A stretch of DNA of 64,000 nt, from NCBI GenBank assembly GCA_019217005.1, contig JAHBNG010000044.1, positions 38,785 through 102,784 of the forward strand, written 5' to 3'. The notes under the pieces are model-generated. The model searched no databases. It was not told where the DNA came from and worked only from the letters and a program-made list of their open reading frames with translations. Made by a program: the position numbers and the translations under genes. Shown one piece after another: positions 1 through 10,066 of this stretch. The stretch comes from Chloroflexi bacterium TSY (GTDB lineage Bacteria > Chloroflexota > Anaerolineae > Caldilineales > Caldilineaceae). Each line of letters starts with the position of its first letter. The stretch's first letter is position 1.

Positions 1-2067
1 GTGGGAGGAATTCTTTATCGCGGCGGAACAGTAATCGGCTCTGCCCGCTGCCCGGAATTTATGACAAAAGAGGGACGACTCAAGGCGGTGCGCAATCTGT
101 TGGCGCACGGCATCGATGGCTTGATCGTCATCGGAGGCGATGGCAGCTTAACCGGTGCCAATAGATTGCGTCAGGAATGGCCCGAACTTCTACAGACATT
201 GATTAAGCAGGGTGATGTGACACCACAGCAAGCTCGCACCCACCGCATTCTCCACCTTGTCGGCATGGTCGGATCAATCGACAATGATATGTTTGGCACA
301 GATATGACAATTGGAGCGGATAGTGCACTTCATCGGATTACAGACGCCGTCGATGCAATTAGCAGCACGGCGGCAAGTCATCAACGAGCATTTGTCATCG
401 AAGTCATGGGACGTCATTGTGGCTATCTGGCGATGATGAGCGCATTAGCCAGCGGTGCCAATTGGGTGCTGATTCCCGAAAGTCCGCCTGCCCTAGATAA
501 CTGGGAAGCAAAAATGTGTGAGGTGCTCTCTAGCGGCCGGGAAACAGGACGCCGCGATAGCATTGTCATCGTTGCAGAGGGCGCGGTTGACCATCATGGA
601 AAAGCGATCACCTGTGAGTATGTCCGAAAAGTGTTGGAAGAGCAGTTGGGAGAAGACACACGCGTGACGATTCTGGGTCATGTTCAACGAGGCGGCTCGC
701 CGAGTGCTTTTGATCGCAATCTCAGCACGCTTCTAGGCGTTTATGCTGTCGACGTCATCCTCGAGGCAGATGAGAATAGCCCGGCGTATTTGGTTGGCTG
801 GCGCGGCAATCGCGTTGCAAAAGCACCATTGATGGAGTGTGTTCGTCAAACCCATGCGGTAACAGATGCCATTCACGCAGGAAATTTTAAGCGAGCCCTG
901 GAACTGCGAGGCAGGAACTTCCAAGAAACCTTTCGGACCTTGCGTACCTTGGTTCGCGCCCTTCCCCATCCGCCTAAGCCAGGCCAGAAGCGGCTACGTC
1001 TTGCTGTTCTCAATGCCGACTCGCTAGCACCCGGTATGAACACGGCAGTCCGCTCCGCTGTGCGGATTGCCCTTGATAAAGGACATTTTATTTGTGGTGT
1101 CCAGAATGGGTTTGAAGGCTTGATCCAAGACGATATGGACGAATTCAGTTGGATGTCGGTCACCGGATGGGCAGGGATGGGCGGTTCAGAGTTGGGAACG
1201 ACGCGCAAAATTCCCGAAAAGAGCGATTTTTATGCGATTGCTCGTACAATTGAGGAACGAGAAATTGAAGGATTGCTCGTGATTGGTGGTTGGTCAGGTT
1301 ACCTTGCAGCCTATCGCCTTTATGAACAGCGTCCCAATTTCCCTGCCTTTAACATCCCCATTGTTTGCCTCCCAGCGACGATTGACAATAATCTACCTGG
1401 CTCAGAACTGAGCGTTGGGGCTGATACAGCGATTAACAGCATCGTAGAGGCGGTTGATAAGATTAAGCAATCTGCTGTCGCATCCCGGCGTTGTTTTGTT
1501 GTCGAAGTGATGGGCGGAAAATGTGGCTACCTGGCGCTCATGAGTGCTTTGGCGACAGGCGCTGAACGCGTATATCTACATGAAGAAGGCGTTAAGGTGA
1601 GCGATTTGCAACATGATGTTGATTTACTTGTCGAAGGATTTAGTCATGGCAAACGACTTGGGCTCGTGATCCGCAACGAAAGTGCCAATGATGTTTACGA
1701 TACACCCTTCATCTGCGCTCTCTTTGAAGAGGAAGGAGGCGAGCTCTTTGAGGTGCGGCAGGCCGTGCTCGGACATTTGCAACAAGGTGGCACACCCACG
1801 CCCTTTGATCGCATTCAGGCCACGCGCTTTGCTGTCAAATGCATTGAATATCTAGAGGAAAAAGCAATGAAAGGTCAGCCCGATGCAGCTGCGATCGGTC
1901 TAAATCGTGGAGAATATACGTTTACGAATTTTCACACCCTTTTGGATGGATTTGACTTGGAGATGCAACGTCCACACGAGCAGTGGTGGATGAAACTGCG
2001 CCCCATTGCACGCATGTTAGCGCAGCCAAAAGAGCGATTTATTGAACGACGTGGGGAAACTGACTAA
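1..2067 (+). CDS. Tandem-domain 6-phosphofructokinase (5' end cut by window edge)
   Basis: Phosphorylates fructose 6-phosphate in glycolysis. Two PFK domains are fused head to tail, as in eukaryotic-type enzymes. The N-terminal half keeps the nucleotide motif GGDGS (residues 45-49), the catalytic-base motif SIDND (D94) and the substrate motif EVMGRHCGY. The C-terminal half begins near residue 330 with a degenerate version of the ATP motif (LNADSLAPGMN); GGDGS has become GGWSG and the Asp motif reads TIDNN. It is therefore probably regulatory. The frame is open at base 1, and the family's first 50 or so residues, including the first phosphate-binding loop, are missing, so the GTG at base 1 is unlikely to be the true start. 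The next gene is a glycosidase 151 bp downstream. PPi versus ATP dependence cannot be decided from what is visible. Confidence 0.9.
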   Translation: MGGILYRGGTVIGSARCPEFMTKEGRLKAVRNLLAHGIDGLIVIGGDGSLTGANRLRQEWPELLQTLIKQGDVTPQQARTHRILHLVGMVGSIDNDMFGTDMTIGADSALHRITDAVDAISSTAASHQRAFVIEVMGRHCGYLAMMSALASGANWVLIPESPPALDNWEAKMCEVLSSGRETGRRDSIVIVAEGAVDHHGKAITCEYVRKVLEEQLGEDTRVTILGHVQRGGSPSAFDRNLSTLLGVYAVDVILEADENSPAYLVGWRGNRVAKAPLMECVRQTHAVTDAIHAGNFKRALELRGRNFQETFRTLRTLVRALPHPPKPGQKRLRLAVLNADSLAPGMNTAVRSAVRIALDKGHFICGVQNGFEGLIQDDMDEFSWMSVTGWAGMGGSELGTTRKIPEKSDFYAIARTIEEREIEGLLVIGGWSGYLAAYRLYEQRPNFPAFNIPIVCLPATIDNNLPGSELSVGADTAINSIVEAVDKIKQSAVASRRCFVVEVMGGKCGYLALMSALATGAERVYLHEEGVKVSDLQHDVDLLVEGFSHGKRLGLVIRNESANDVYDTPFICALFEEEGGELFEVRQAVLGHLQQGGTPTPFDRIQATRFAVKCIEYLEEKAMKGQPDAAAIGLNRGEYTFTNFHTLLDGFDLEMQRPHEQWWMKLRPIARMLAQPKERFIERRGETD

Positions 2068-2218
2068 TCATCATGGGAACCTGGCTGCAAAATATTCTGT
2101 TCTCGCGTGCTATGCACATAGGTTAGAGGGACAACGAATATCAAGTCAGTACCTTGTGAAATGAACTTTTTGCAAGAATGCCACTTATCAATTAACAACA
2201 GCAAACGAGGAGTAAAAG

Positions 2219-3616
2219 ATGTCGAAAGTGACGATGATCGGCGCAGGCAGCACGGTTTTTGCCAAGAACTTGATGGGCGACATACTCAGCTATCCTGAAC
2301 TACAGGATGTGACTTTGAGTCTCTTTGATATCGACGAAATGCGACTCAAGACATCCGAAATTGTTGCCCACAAAGTGGCCGAAGCGACAGGCGCCCATCC
2401 GACGATTGAAGCAACAACCGATCGCCGCCGAGCGTTGGATGGTGCCGATTACGCTATTACGATGATTCAAGTTGGCGGCTACAAACCCTGCACCGTAACC
2501 GATTTTGAAGTACCTAAAAAGTATGGTCTCCGTCAGACCATTGCTGACACCTTGGGGATCGGGGGAATTATGCGCTCATTGCGCACCATTCCGGTCTTGC
2601 TCGACATGTGTCACGAAATGGAAGAACTTTGCCCCGAGGTTACTTTGCTCCAATACGTGAATCCTATGGCCATGAATTGCTGGGCCATCAACCGAGACAC
2701 TGAGATCAAAACTGTGGGCCTTTGCCACAGCGTACAAGGAACTGCAAGCCAGCTTGCGCATGATATTGATATACCCATCGATGAAATTCACTACACATGT
2801 GCAGGGATCAACCACATGGCCTTTTACTTGAGTTTTGAGCGTCGCAATAGAAATGGGAATGAGGATCTCTATCCACGTATCCATCAAGTTCTTGAAGAAG
2901 GTAGAGCACCAGATGACAACTTAGTGCGCTACGAAATGCTTAAGCGATTGGGCTACTTTGTAACCGAATCTAGCGAGCATTTTGCCGAGTATGTTCCGTG
3001 GTTTATTAAACGAGACCGTGATGACGTGATTGAGGAGTTTAACGTGCCCTTGGATGAGTATATTCGTCGCTGTGAGGTACAGATTACGGGCTGGGATTTC
3101 ATGCGTCAGAAATTGGAGGATCCAAAGGCCAATCTAAGCGAAGAATTTGCAGTGGCTATGCGGAAGGCAGGCGTTCCTGAAGAAAAAATGCCAATGGTGG
3201 TTCAGCACTTTGAAAACCTTAATGAAGTCAAACGTAGCCACGAATATGGATCGGGCATCATCCACAGCATTGAAACCGGTGAACCGCGCGTCATTTATGG
3301 CAATGTCTCCAATGAGGGTCTGATCGACAACTTACCAGAGGGGTGTTGTGTTGAAGTCCCTTGCCTTGTTGACAAGAATGGCATTCAACCAACCCGAATT
3401 GGATCGCTCCCCCCTCAACTTGCGGCCTTGATGCAGACCAACATCAATGTTCAATCCCTTACCGTCGAAGCTGCCCTCACCCGCAAGCGCGAACATATTT
3501 ATCATGCGGCGATGCTCGACCCCCATACCGCAGCCGAACTGAATTTGGAGCAAATCTGGTCACTAGTTGATGATTTAATTGAAGAACATGGAGATTGGCT
3601 GCCTGAGTATCATTAA
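2219..3616 (+). CDS. Glycoside hydrolase family 4 (alpha-galactosidase/alpha-glucosidase type)
   Basis: Predicted cytoplasmic NAD- and metal-dependent glycosidase of 465 aa, close to E. coli MelA in length. The N-terminal Rossmann motif is GAGST (residues 8-12). The active-site NPM motif is at 148-150, the metal-binding Cys-His of GLCHS is C169-H170, and GINHM supplies N197 and H199. These are the GH4 metal and redox residues, so the enzyme looks intact. ATG 2219 is preceded by a good ribosome site (GAGGAG, about 7 nt upstream). A LacI-like half-site GCAAACG (2201-2207) lies just before that site and resembles the palindrome upstream of the LacI gene at 11.8 kb. An IS begins one base after the stop codon. 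Substrate (galactoside, glucoside or glucuronide) is not resolved. Confidence 0.9.
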   Translation: MSKVTMIGAGSTVFAKNLMGDILSYPELQDVTLSLFDIDEMRLKTSEIVAHKVAEATGAHPTIEATTDRRRALDGADYAITMIQVGGYKPCTVTDFEVPKKYGLRQTIADTLGIGGIMRSLRTIPVLLDMCHEMEELCPEVTLLQYVNPMAMNCWAINRDTEIKTVGLCHSVQGTASQLAHDIDIPIDEIHYTCAGINHMAFYLSFERRNRNGNEDLYPRIHQVLEEGRAPDDNLVRYEMLKRLGYFVTESSEHFAEYVPWFIKRDRDDVIEEFNVPLDEYIRRCEVQITGWDFMRQKLEDPKANLSEEFAVAMRKAGVPEEKMPMVVQHFENLNEVKRSHEYGSGIIHSIETGEPRVIYGNVSNEGLIDNLPEGCCVEVPCLVDKNGIQPTRIGSLPPQLAALMQTNINVQSLTVEAALTRKREHIYHAAMLDPHTAAELNLEQIWSLVDDLIEEHGDWLPEYH

Positions 3617-5108
3617 AACTTTACTTTCTGGTAAAGGCTTGAGTGACAAAGGGCAAACCGAAAGGGGCGGAAAAAAGAATCCACCCTGAAAAAACGGGAT
3701 AAAATGTAAAAATAGTGCTCGGCTAGTTTAAGCAGCGGCATTGAGGCGGCGATGAGCGAGAACGCCTTTAGGTAAATGGTGTGAAACCGAGGCCTTTTTC
3801 CGAAAGTCAGGGTCGAGTTGGAAAAAGAGCACTCGAGAGAACACGGCGCAGCCTGCCGGGAGTGGCTTGAGGCTCTCGAGCCCAGTAGCCAGTCGGTATG
3901 GGAGGAAGAGAAGCGGCTAAATGGGAAAGAAGATTGCCAGCCAGCAGCCCCAATTCAGGTAAGCGGAAACAAGCCTCATCGGCATGAACAAATTGACGAT
4001 GTAAGCCAATCATCTGCTTGGAAGCCAAGGGGGGATGTTCAACAGGCCAGCGTTCCAGGTAGACAAGATAAATGGTTTCAGGCTGCAAAGTCATAACGGT
4101 CGCCAAAACCAAAGGTGTGTTGTAGGCCGGATCCTGAATGACGTAAATCGAGTAGGTACGGTTGGCTGTATCCACCTTGGTTGTTCTGGGGACGAGATTG
4201 TGCCATGCTTGATAGCAAATCAGGCGACCACTATAGAGAAAGCGACCAGACGAGTCCGGAGTTGTAGCCTCGAGTCGCTTTCCCTTATAGCTGCGAGAGA
4301 GCGGTCGCACAATATCACCATATTCAGGTGGTCTGCCTTTTTCTTTGCGTTTGGGGAACTCATTGCGGCGCACTGTGCAGTTAATGGCTTCCCGCAGGAC
4401 AAATCGGTCTATGCCGCTTTCTAGCATTTCTCTGATTGTAAACCCGGCATCGACCACCGCCACTTCGTCTGACTCCAGTGATTTCTTCGTCTCTTTCAGC
4501 AGCTTTTTCCGAAACTCACTTTCCTTTGTTCCAACCGTGCATCTCATGATTGCCTTGAGCAGTGGCACTCGCTTCCCGCCTATCTCCCCCGAGCTTATCA
4601 TCACTCCAAAGATGAGCGCGGGCAATGCCCGACGAGCCGTTGAGTTATAGAGTCGGTTCACTTTCCCTTGCAGCTTCGGTCGCCAGAACCCTGTGATATC
4701 TATGCTTTTCACTCGGTACCCTTCTAACTTTTTTGCCTCCCATTCCCCTTTCCACTTCTTCTTGCCACGACCCCAGCAGACTTGTGATATCCCATGATCC
4801 ATATCGAAAGCTCCACCAGCTTCGCCGGAGCTCCTCATCTTCAAACCCGCTTTCTTTCAATGCGCTATGGATTGCTCCTCGACTTTTCAGAAACGACCCA
4901 TTCAGCATTGCCCACATCAGACGCATTACATTTACGTTTGTTCCCATCGGCGTTACTTGCAATACATTCATCAGTACTGCTATAGTTATTTCTGGCGCGG
5001 TTAGCATTCCTTCCTCCTTTTTGGGTTCTCTACCTTTAGGATGAACTGCTAACCGCTTTTTGTCACATTTCTCACCTCATCTCTTTTCTTTTACCAGAAA
5101 GTAAAGTT
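3617..5108. mobile_element. IS element with IS4-type YREK transposase
   Basis: The element is bounded by perfect 19-bp inverted repeats, AACTTTACTTTCTGGTAAA at 3617-3635 and its complement at 5090-5108. It carries one minus-strand transposase. No target-site duplication is visible: the left flank is the GH4 stop codon and the right flank is AAAAGTTAC. Either the flanks have changed or the insertion arose by rearrangement. The family is not assigned beyond IS4-like. Confidence 0.85.
3807..5007 (-). pseudogene. IS4-like DDE transposase, frameshifted
   Basis: The N-terminal part is read from 5007 and the C-terminal part in another frame to 3807. The frames join near 4750, where an AGGGGAA run needs one G fewer to give the continuous sequence VEREWEAKK. 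The C-terminal half contains YLERWPVE followed by K seven residues on, which is the Y-(2)-R-(3)-E-(6)-K signature of IS4-type transposases. An earlier Asp in VAVVDAGF is the likely second catalytic residue. The protein would be about 400 aa. As written it is inactive unless the ribosome or polymerase slips. Confidence 0.8.
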
Positions 5109-5121
5109 AAAAGTTACAATT

Positions 5122-5748
5122 TCAATCTCGTTGCTCAAAAGCAAGCTTTATGCCAAGCCCGATTAGGATCATACCACTTGAACGGTCTATCCATCTAAGT
5201 ACTAAGGGTCTAGAGCGCAACCAGGAGGATAAAATACCGGAGAAATAACCAACAGGCCCTTTGACGAAAAAGGTCAGGACTGAAAAGGCAACGCCAAGCA
5301 GCAACAGTAATTGTGTTGGGTTGTGAGTATCTGATGATATAAACTGCGGCAGAAAAGCAAAATAAAAGATCGTGATTTTCGGATTCGAGATATTAGACAA
5401 GGCTCCTGCAACGAAGTGTCGATTCAATCGTTCTAGTTGTGGCTGGTTTAACTCTAGACTTGTTGATTGATTAAAAATGAGGCGAATGCCTAAGTAAACT
5501 AGATAGGCTGCTCCCAAAAATTTAAGCGCTATGAAAAGAAACTCTGAAGCCATTAGCAATGAACCAAGTCCGAACGCCGTTAAGACGGTATGACCCAGTA
5601 AACCAAGACTGACGCCACTGGCGGTGGCGATACCTGCCTTTGATCCCTGAGAAACAGCCCGTGACATGACTAAAATCATATCCTGGCCCGGTGTGATAAT
5701 CACAACCAACGAAGTAAAGATAAAAAGAACGATCTGCGCTTCAGTCAC
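5122..5748 (-). CDS. LysE/RhtB-family exporter
   Basis: Polytopic inner-membrane protein of 208 aa, the usual size of this family, with five to six hydrophobic segments. The N-terminal motif ITPGQDM and the following GSKAGI loop are typical of LysE/RhtB efflux proteins for amino acids, homoserine or homoserine lactone. It reads in the same direction as the damaged inositol-type genes upstream, 100 bp after the IolE-like stop, so it may be the last gene of that unit. The right inverted repeat of the neighbouring IS ends 13 bp beyond its stop codon. The exported substrate cannot be told from sequence. Confidence 0.85.
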   Translation of the reverse strand: MTEAQIVLFIFTSLVVIITPGQDMILVMSRAVSQGSKAGIATASGVSLGLLGHTVLTAFGLGSLLMASEFLFIALKFLGAAYLVYLGIRLIFNQSTSLELNQPQLERLNRHFVAGALSNISNPKITIFYFAFLPQFISSDTHNPTQLLLLLGVAFSVLTFFVKGPVGYFSGILSSWLRSRPLVLRWIDRSSGMILIGLGIKLAFEQRD

Positions 5749-5849
5749 GGCAGACTCCCGCTAATCTTTCATCACTCTGACGAGTCATCTCAACTTGAGC
5801 GTTCGCATCCTATACCGAATACTCGCAACTCAAAAATCGCAAATTGTAA

Positions 5850-6912
5850 TTACCAACCTAACTCGTTGTGTAAAAACGCCCGATTGCTTTTCGCGCTTTC
5901 CAGTGGATTAATTCCACTTTCGGGCAGTATATCTTGCTCGACTGTCCCCCATCCTTGATAATTGATCTCAGTCAAGATTCGCTTGATCCCCTGCCAATCA
6001 ACGGTGCCTGCTCCTAATTCAGGGAAAACACCGGACTCAACTCCATTGAAGTAATCTCCCTCTCGGGTCAGCACTTCATCACGAACCCGATTGTCACACT
6101 CCTTGATGTGCATATACCAAGTACGATCACGCCATTTGTCGAGAACAGCCACTGGATCACCGCCACTGTAGGCAATATGAGCCATATCAAAACAGAGACC
6201 TACATTTTCGGGATTGGTTCGCTTGAGAACAGCATTGATCTCAAAGTCAGTTTCCAAATATCCACCAACATGCGGATGAATACAAGTCTTCAATCCATAC
6301 TCTTCCCATGCGAGCTTCGCAAAGTCATCCACGTTGGCTGCAGCTCTATCCCCGCCGGTCGAGTCCAGACTGTCTTCTGGTCGAACGCGACCTGCTCGTT
6401 GGGCGCGATTCTCTACAACAAAGAGTGCATCGGACAGAACCAGATAATTGCACTTCATGGCCGATAGAACTTGCACTGTCTCCAGTGCTTCCTGATAGAC
6501 AACTTCATCGTTTTTTGGGGGTGGTTCATTTTAGGCGGACAATTAGGTTTACATTTTTGCAAAGAGAAAAGATGTTTATATTTTCTAATTTGAGCCATGC
6601 TCAGGCAGAAAATGACCTCATATAGATTTTTGTCTATGTATCAAAAGTGTAAACCTAATTCTGAACCACCCCGTTTTTTGCTTCAACAAAGTTAAAAATC
6701 GTAAATGCCGAGATGAGCGACAGCCCGCGGCTTGCCAGTTCGTCCGTTAACTTGGAGATGTCGAAGGGCAGGTAGCCATAGGGACCAAGTTCGGTGCCCA
6801 TGTAGCCAGCCTCTTTGATCTGGTCGAGCACAATGTTGTAAGGCGGGACGTTAGGAGTATCTTTCATGAGTACACCCCAAAAGGCGGGGGCAGTGGCAAT
6901 CTGGATGTTCAT
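5850..6912 (-). pseudogene. IolE-like sugar phosphate isomerase/epimerase, split by a MITE
   Basis: TIM-barrel protein of the xylose isomerase-like family, closest by eye to 2-keto-myo-inositol dehydratase (IolE). The N-terminal part (6912 down to about 6673) contains ELGPYGYLP. The C-terminal part (to 5850) contains HPHVGGYLET, CFDMAHI and MHIKECD, which hold the metal-binding His/Asp/Glu residues. A 155-bp MITE plus an 8-bp duplication (163 bp) separates them. Removing 163 bp restores one frame of 299 aa, reading FVEAKN-DEVVYQEAL across the junction. The gene is therefore a very recent knockout. It lies downstream of the DUF4058 remnant, the IolC-like kinase and the LacI gene on the same strand, suggesting an inositol or related polyol unit. 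Confidence 0.85.
6518..6672 (+). mobile_element. 155-bp MITE, copy 1
   Basis: Ends are GGGGTGGTTCA and TGAACCACCCC, with a second inverted block (ATTAGGTTTACA and its complement) just inside. It is flanked by an exact 8-bp duplication GTTTTTTG (6510-6517 and 6673-6680). No transposase is encoded. The sequence matches the inverse of the copy at 34148-34302 base for base as far as I can compare. Confidence 0.95.
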
Positions 6913-7144
6913 ATAAATTCAACCTAGGTTGCATAGATAATTGTGGAATTCTCGGAAGAGTGAGCATTGTTGCAAAAATCTTAGAAGGCTATAAGGTTAC
7001 TTTTTCTGAGTCATTGGGACCAATTAAGATATCCAAGTTGCTCAAGGGCACTATATCAGAAGCTAAATTGGCTCAATTTGAACACATCTCTCACCGCAGT
7101 CCGGCTTCATGCAGAATCTGTGCTAACCACACTGTATCCTCTTA

Positions 7145-8760
7145 ATACTACTGTGCAGCAATATATTGTGAAACACAAAGGAAATTCGTTATATTTCTGG
7201 GCATATTGCTAACAAAACGCAAACAGAATGCAAAGGAAAAATGAGATAGACTGAAGAGCCAATAAAATGAAGCAGTCTTCGATGAAAGGAAATCAAGATG
7301 AAACTTGCTCAAGCAGTCAATCAATATGACTACAGCCAACTGGAAAGCCCGCCGCTGCTGGAACTGACAGAAGAGCAACTGGCGGCACTGGCCGACCAAC
7401 TCCAGGAGTATCATGCCATATATAGTCCATACTTCAGCCATGTGGCTCAGAGAGAGCATGCGTACCACTACATGCGAGGCTTGTTAGACCCCGAAATCAA
7501 ACGCAAATCGGCCGAGAACATCGCGCTGGCGACAGTAGGAGAATCGGGTGTACGCCCCCCTGCAAAGCTTTGTGGGTCAGAGCCGCTGGAGCGGTGAAGC
7601 GATGCTGGCGGAACATACTCGACAGACAGGTGAGTTGTTGGGAGACGCAAATGGCGTCTTACTCCTGGATGGGAGCGACATTCCCAAGCAAGGAGAAGAG
7701 TCAGTGGGCGTCAAGCGGCAGCGGTGTGGCGAACTGGGCAAGATCGCCAACTGTCAAGCCGGAGTCTTCCTGGGATATAATAGCTCTCATGGCTATACCT
7801 TACTGAACTGTCGGTTGTATATCCCCCAAGAATGGTTTAGTGATGAGTATGCAGAGAAGCGGTACAAAACCGGTCTTCCCACTGACCTGACCTTCCAAAC
7901 AAAAAATGAATTGGCTTGGTCCATGATTGAGCAGACGCACGCCCTGGGTGCGTTGCCCATCCGCTGGATCACTATGGATGAAGCCTTTGGCAAAGATACT
8001 CATCTGCTTGACTGCATTGATGGCCAAACCGCTTACAGCTACTTTGCTGAAGTGCCCAAAGAGACTCGTGTCTGGACCTCCAGCCCCCCAGACCTATCTG
8101 CCCGCATCATCTGGACGCGGGCGCAAAGCTTCCAAGCTCCGCGTCCGGCCTGGTGAACCTACGCCTCTCACCGTTGCTCAACTCGCTGACACCTTCCAGG
8201 AGCATGAGTGGCAACAGCATGTTCTCAAAGAGGGCTCCAAGGGCTTCATCGTTGCTTCCATTGCTTGTCGCCGCATTGTCTCTGTCCGCAATGGGCTCCC
8301 CGGTTCTGCTCTCTGGCTCATCGTCCGCCGCAATCCCGATTGCTCTCTGCAATACTTTCTCTCCAATGCACCCCTTGAGACTTCCTTGGATGACTTCGCC
8401 ACTGTTTCTGCTTTGCGTTGGCCCATTGAAACCATTTTTGAACAAGCCAAGCAGTTTCTCGGACTCAACGAATATGAAACTCGCAGTTGGCTCGGTTGGC
8501 ATCATCATATGACCTTAGTCATTTTGGCCTTTGGTTTCTTGGCTCGTTCTCAGTTTTTCCTCAAATATGATGCCCCCGCTCTCACTTTGCCACAGGTTGT
8601 TGAACTTCTCCATGCCGTTCTGCCTAAACCTGTCTTGACACTCGCTGAGACTATCGAGCGCCTTCGCTACAAGCAACGTCGTCTTGCTTCCGCTAAACGC
8701 TCGCATTATCTTGTGCAAAAATCGAACATTATCGAGCCTTTACTTGATGCACAGTAGTAT
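7145..8760 (+). mobile_element. IS701-family element, copy 1
   Basis: A 1,616-bp element with ends ATACTACTGTGCA and TGCACAGTAGTAT. It is flanked by TA on both sides (TTAA on both sides if the repeat is trimmed by two bases). It abuts the left end of the ISAzo13 element, both being inserted in the DUF4058 gene. An identical-length copy lies inverted at 49994-51609. Confidence 0.9.
7298..8757 (+). pseudogene. IS701-family transposase in three frames
   Basis: Catalytic motifs are spread over three frames: LLLDGSDIPKQG (first Asp), ITMDEAFGKD (second Asp) and LRWPIETIFEQAK (Glu). The shifts occur at about 7555-7560 and about 8085-8095. At both points the DNA has a run of six C, and dropping one C restores the frame (VRPLQSFVG and TSSPQTYLP). 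The second copy of the IS has the same two shifts. The protein would be about 485 aa. Start ATG 7298 follows AAGGAAATCAAG. Either the element moves by slippage or in trans, or both runs are miscalled. Confidence 0.85.
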
Positions 8761-8763
8761 TAA

Positions 8764-10066
8764 GGCTAAACCAAAAAAATAATTATACGCGAACGAGAGA
8801 ATGGAGAGGGGGAATAAGGACAAACCATTTTTCTAAACCAGGTAAACGTTGGAAGCGTTGTTCCAAACGGTCCATCTCTTTCTGAGTGAGTTTGACGCCG
8901 GTCTCATAAAGAGTGGAATTCAGGTGAACGAAGGGTTGTAGTTGGTTAAAGCGAAAAGAACGGGCAAAATTGAGAACGGTCTCAAGAGAATCGAGAAGAG
9001 AACCGTTCCAGTGTTTTTCAAGATGGCCCCAAACCCGTTCGATGGGGTTGTATTTACTGTGATAAGGAGGGTAGCAGGCGAGCTGAATAGAGAGACGATA
9101 GTGCTCAACAAACTGAGTGAGACGATACATAAACTGAGTCCGACGGGTATGATTTTCGGGACCATTGTCCTGATTGATCACGAGGGTCTTGACGTGAGGA
9201 AAGTGTTCACGTACGCTTTCCCAAAAAATCAATCAGGCAGTCGACAATACAGTCACTCGTCACTTTCGACTGAGTCAAGTAAAGAAAGAGTTCCTTGGTT
9301 GAAGGGAGGTAAATGCCAAAAGGAGTGACTTTCTCGGTCTTCTTATCTTGAAAGTCATGATCGAGCGCTTTGACAACCACTCGACTTATCCCTTCTCTCG
9401 AGAAACGGTCAAGTAAAATCGTCGCTTTGGCATCCCAAGAGAGGCGCAGAACCGTCTCGTCTGCATCCGCTTCTTGATTGATCTGATGAATTCTATCAAA
9501 GATCGCATCGGTCTCTGGGATCTTTTTTCACTGGTTGACTTTTTTTGACCCGGTTTGAGCCATAGCCTAACTCATTGAGCTTCAAGCGGATGGCCTCTTC
9601 GCCAGGCAATTCCTCATCTGTGTATCCTTTCTGCTCGATGAGCTGGGTACGCATTTCGGCGGCGGTTAGTCGAGTGTACAATTGGGGGGGTCGAAAGGTG
9701 GGATCGGTCTGGCTGAATTGATCGGCGATTTCAACCATATCGGCCAGTAAAGTGGGGATATGGTCTTCGGCTTTTTTGCGACCACGTCGGTGGCTTTGGT
9801 CGACATAACAGAAGCCGCCTTCTAGTTCTTCCAGGGCTTTGGCTATCGTCGCCCGATTCCAGCCCAACTCTCGTTCTGCTTTCGTCGGACTCCCTTCGCA
9901 TATCGTTTTGACCGTTTGGGCCATGAAGTGCCTTCTTTCGTATCCACTTAACATGGCCTTCGTCTCTTTCAAGACTTCAACCATTTCTGGCGAGATTGTC
10001 ATTTTTGCTCCTTTTGGAGAGCTAGTTTAACACCTTCTCGCGTATATTTTATTTTTTGGATTGGCC
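8764..10066. mobile_element. ISAzo13-family element, copy 1
   Basis: The element runs from GGCTAAACCAAAAAA to TTTTTTGGATTGGCC, imperfect inverted repeats that extend to the shared TATACGCG block. The flanks are TAA on the left and TTA on the right. It interrupts the DUF4058 gene. A second copy at 21613-22912 differs by one substitution (position 8871, T versus G) and by homopolymer lengths only. Confidence 0.85.
8783..10002 (-). pseudogene. ISAzo13-family transposase, frameshifted (copy 1)
   Basis: The N-terminal HTH part (10002-9496) contains RATIAKALEELEGG. The C-terminal part (9232-8783) contains NQDNGPENHTRR and YPPYHSKYNPIERVWG, the catalytic Asp and Glu regions of ISAzo13 transposases, and ends with LPGLEKWFV. 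Between them the frame is lost twice: a T6 run near 9526 and an A6 run near 9226 each have one base more than copy 2. Copy 2 is intact at exactly these places but broken at two others, so a full consensus gene of about 405 aa can be written from the pair. Confidence 0.85.

Noticed and set aside
4345..4650. 101-aa plus-strand ORF in the first IS
   Set aside because: Ser/Pro-rich antisense shadow of the transposase with no independent support.
8107..8508. 133-aa ORF antisense to the IS701 transposase
   Set aside because: Shadow of the catalytic region; it recurs in copy 2 only because the IS is duplicated.
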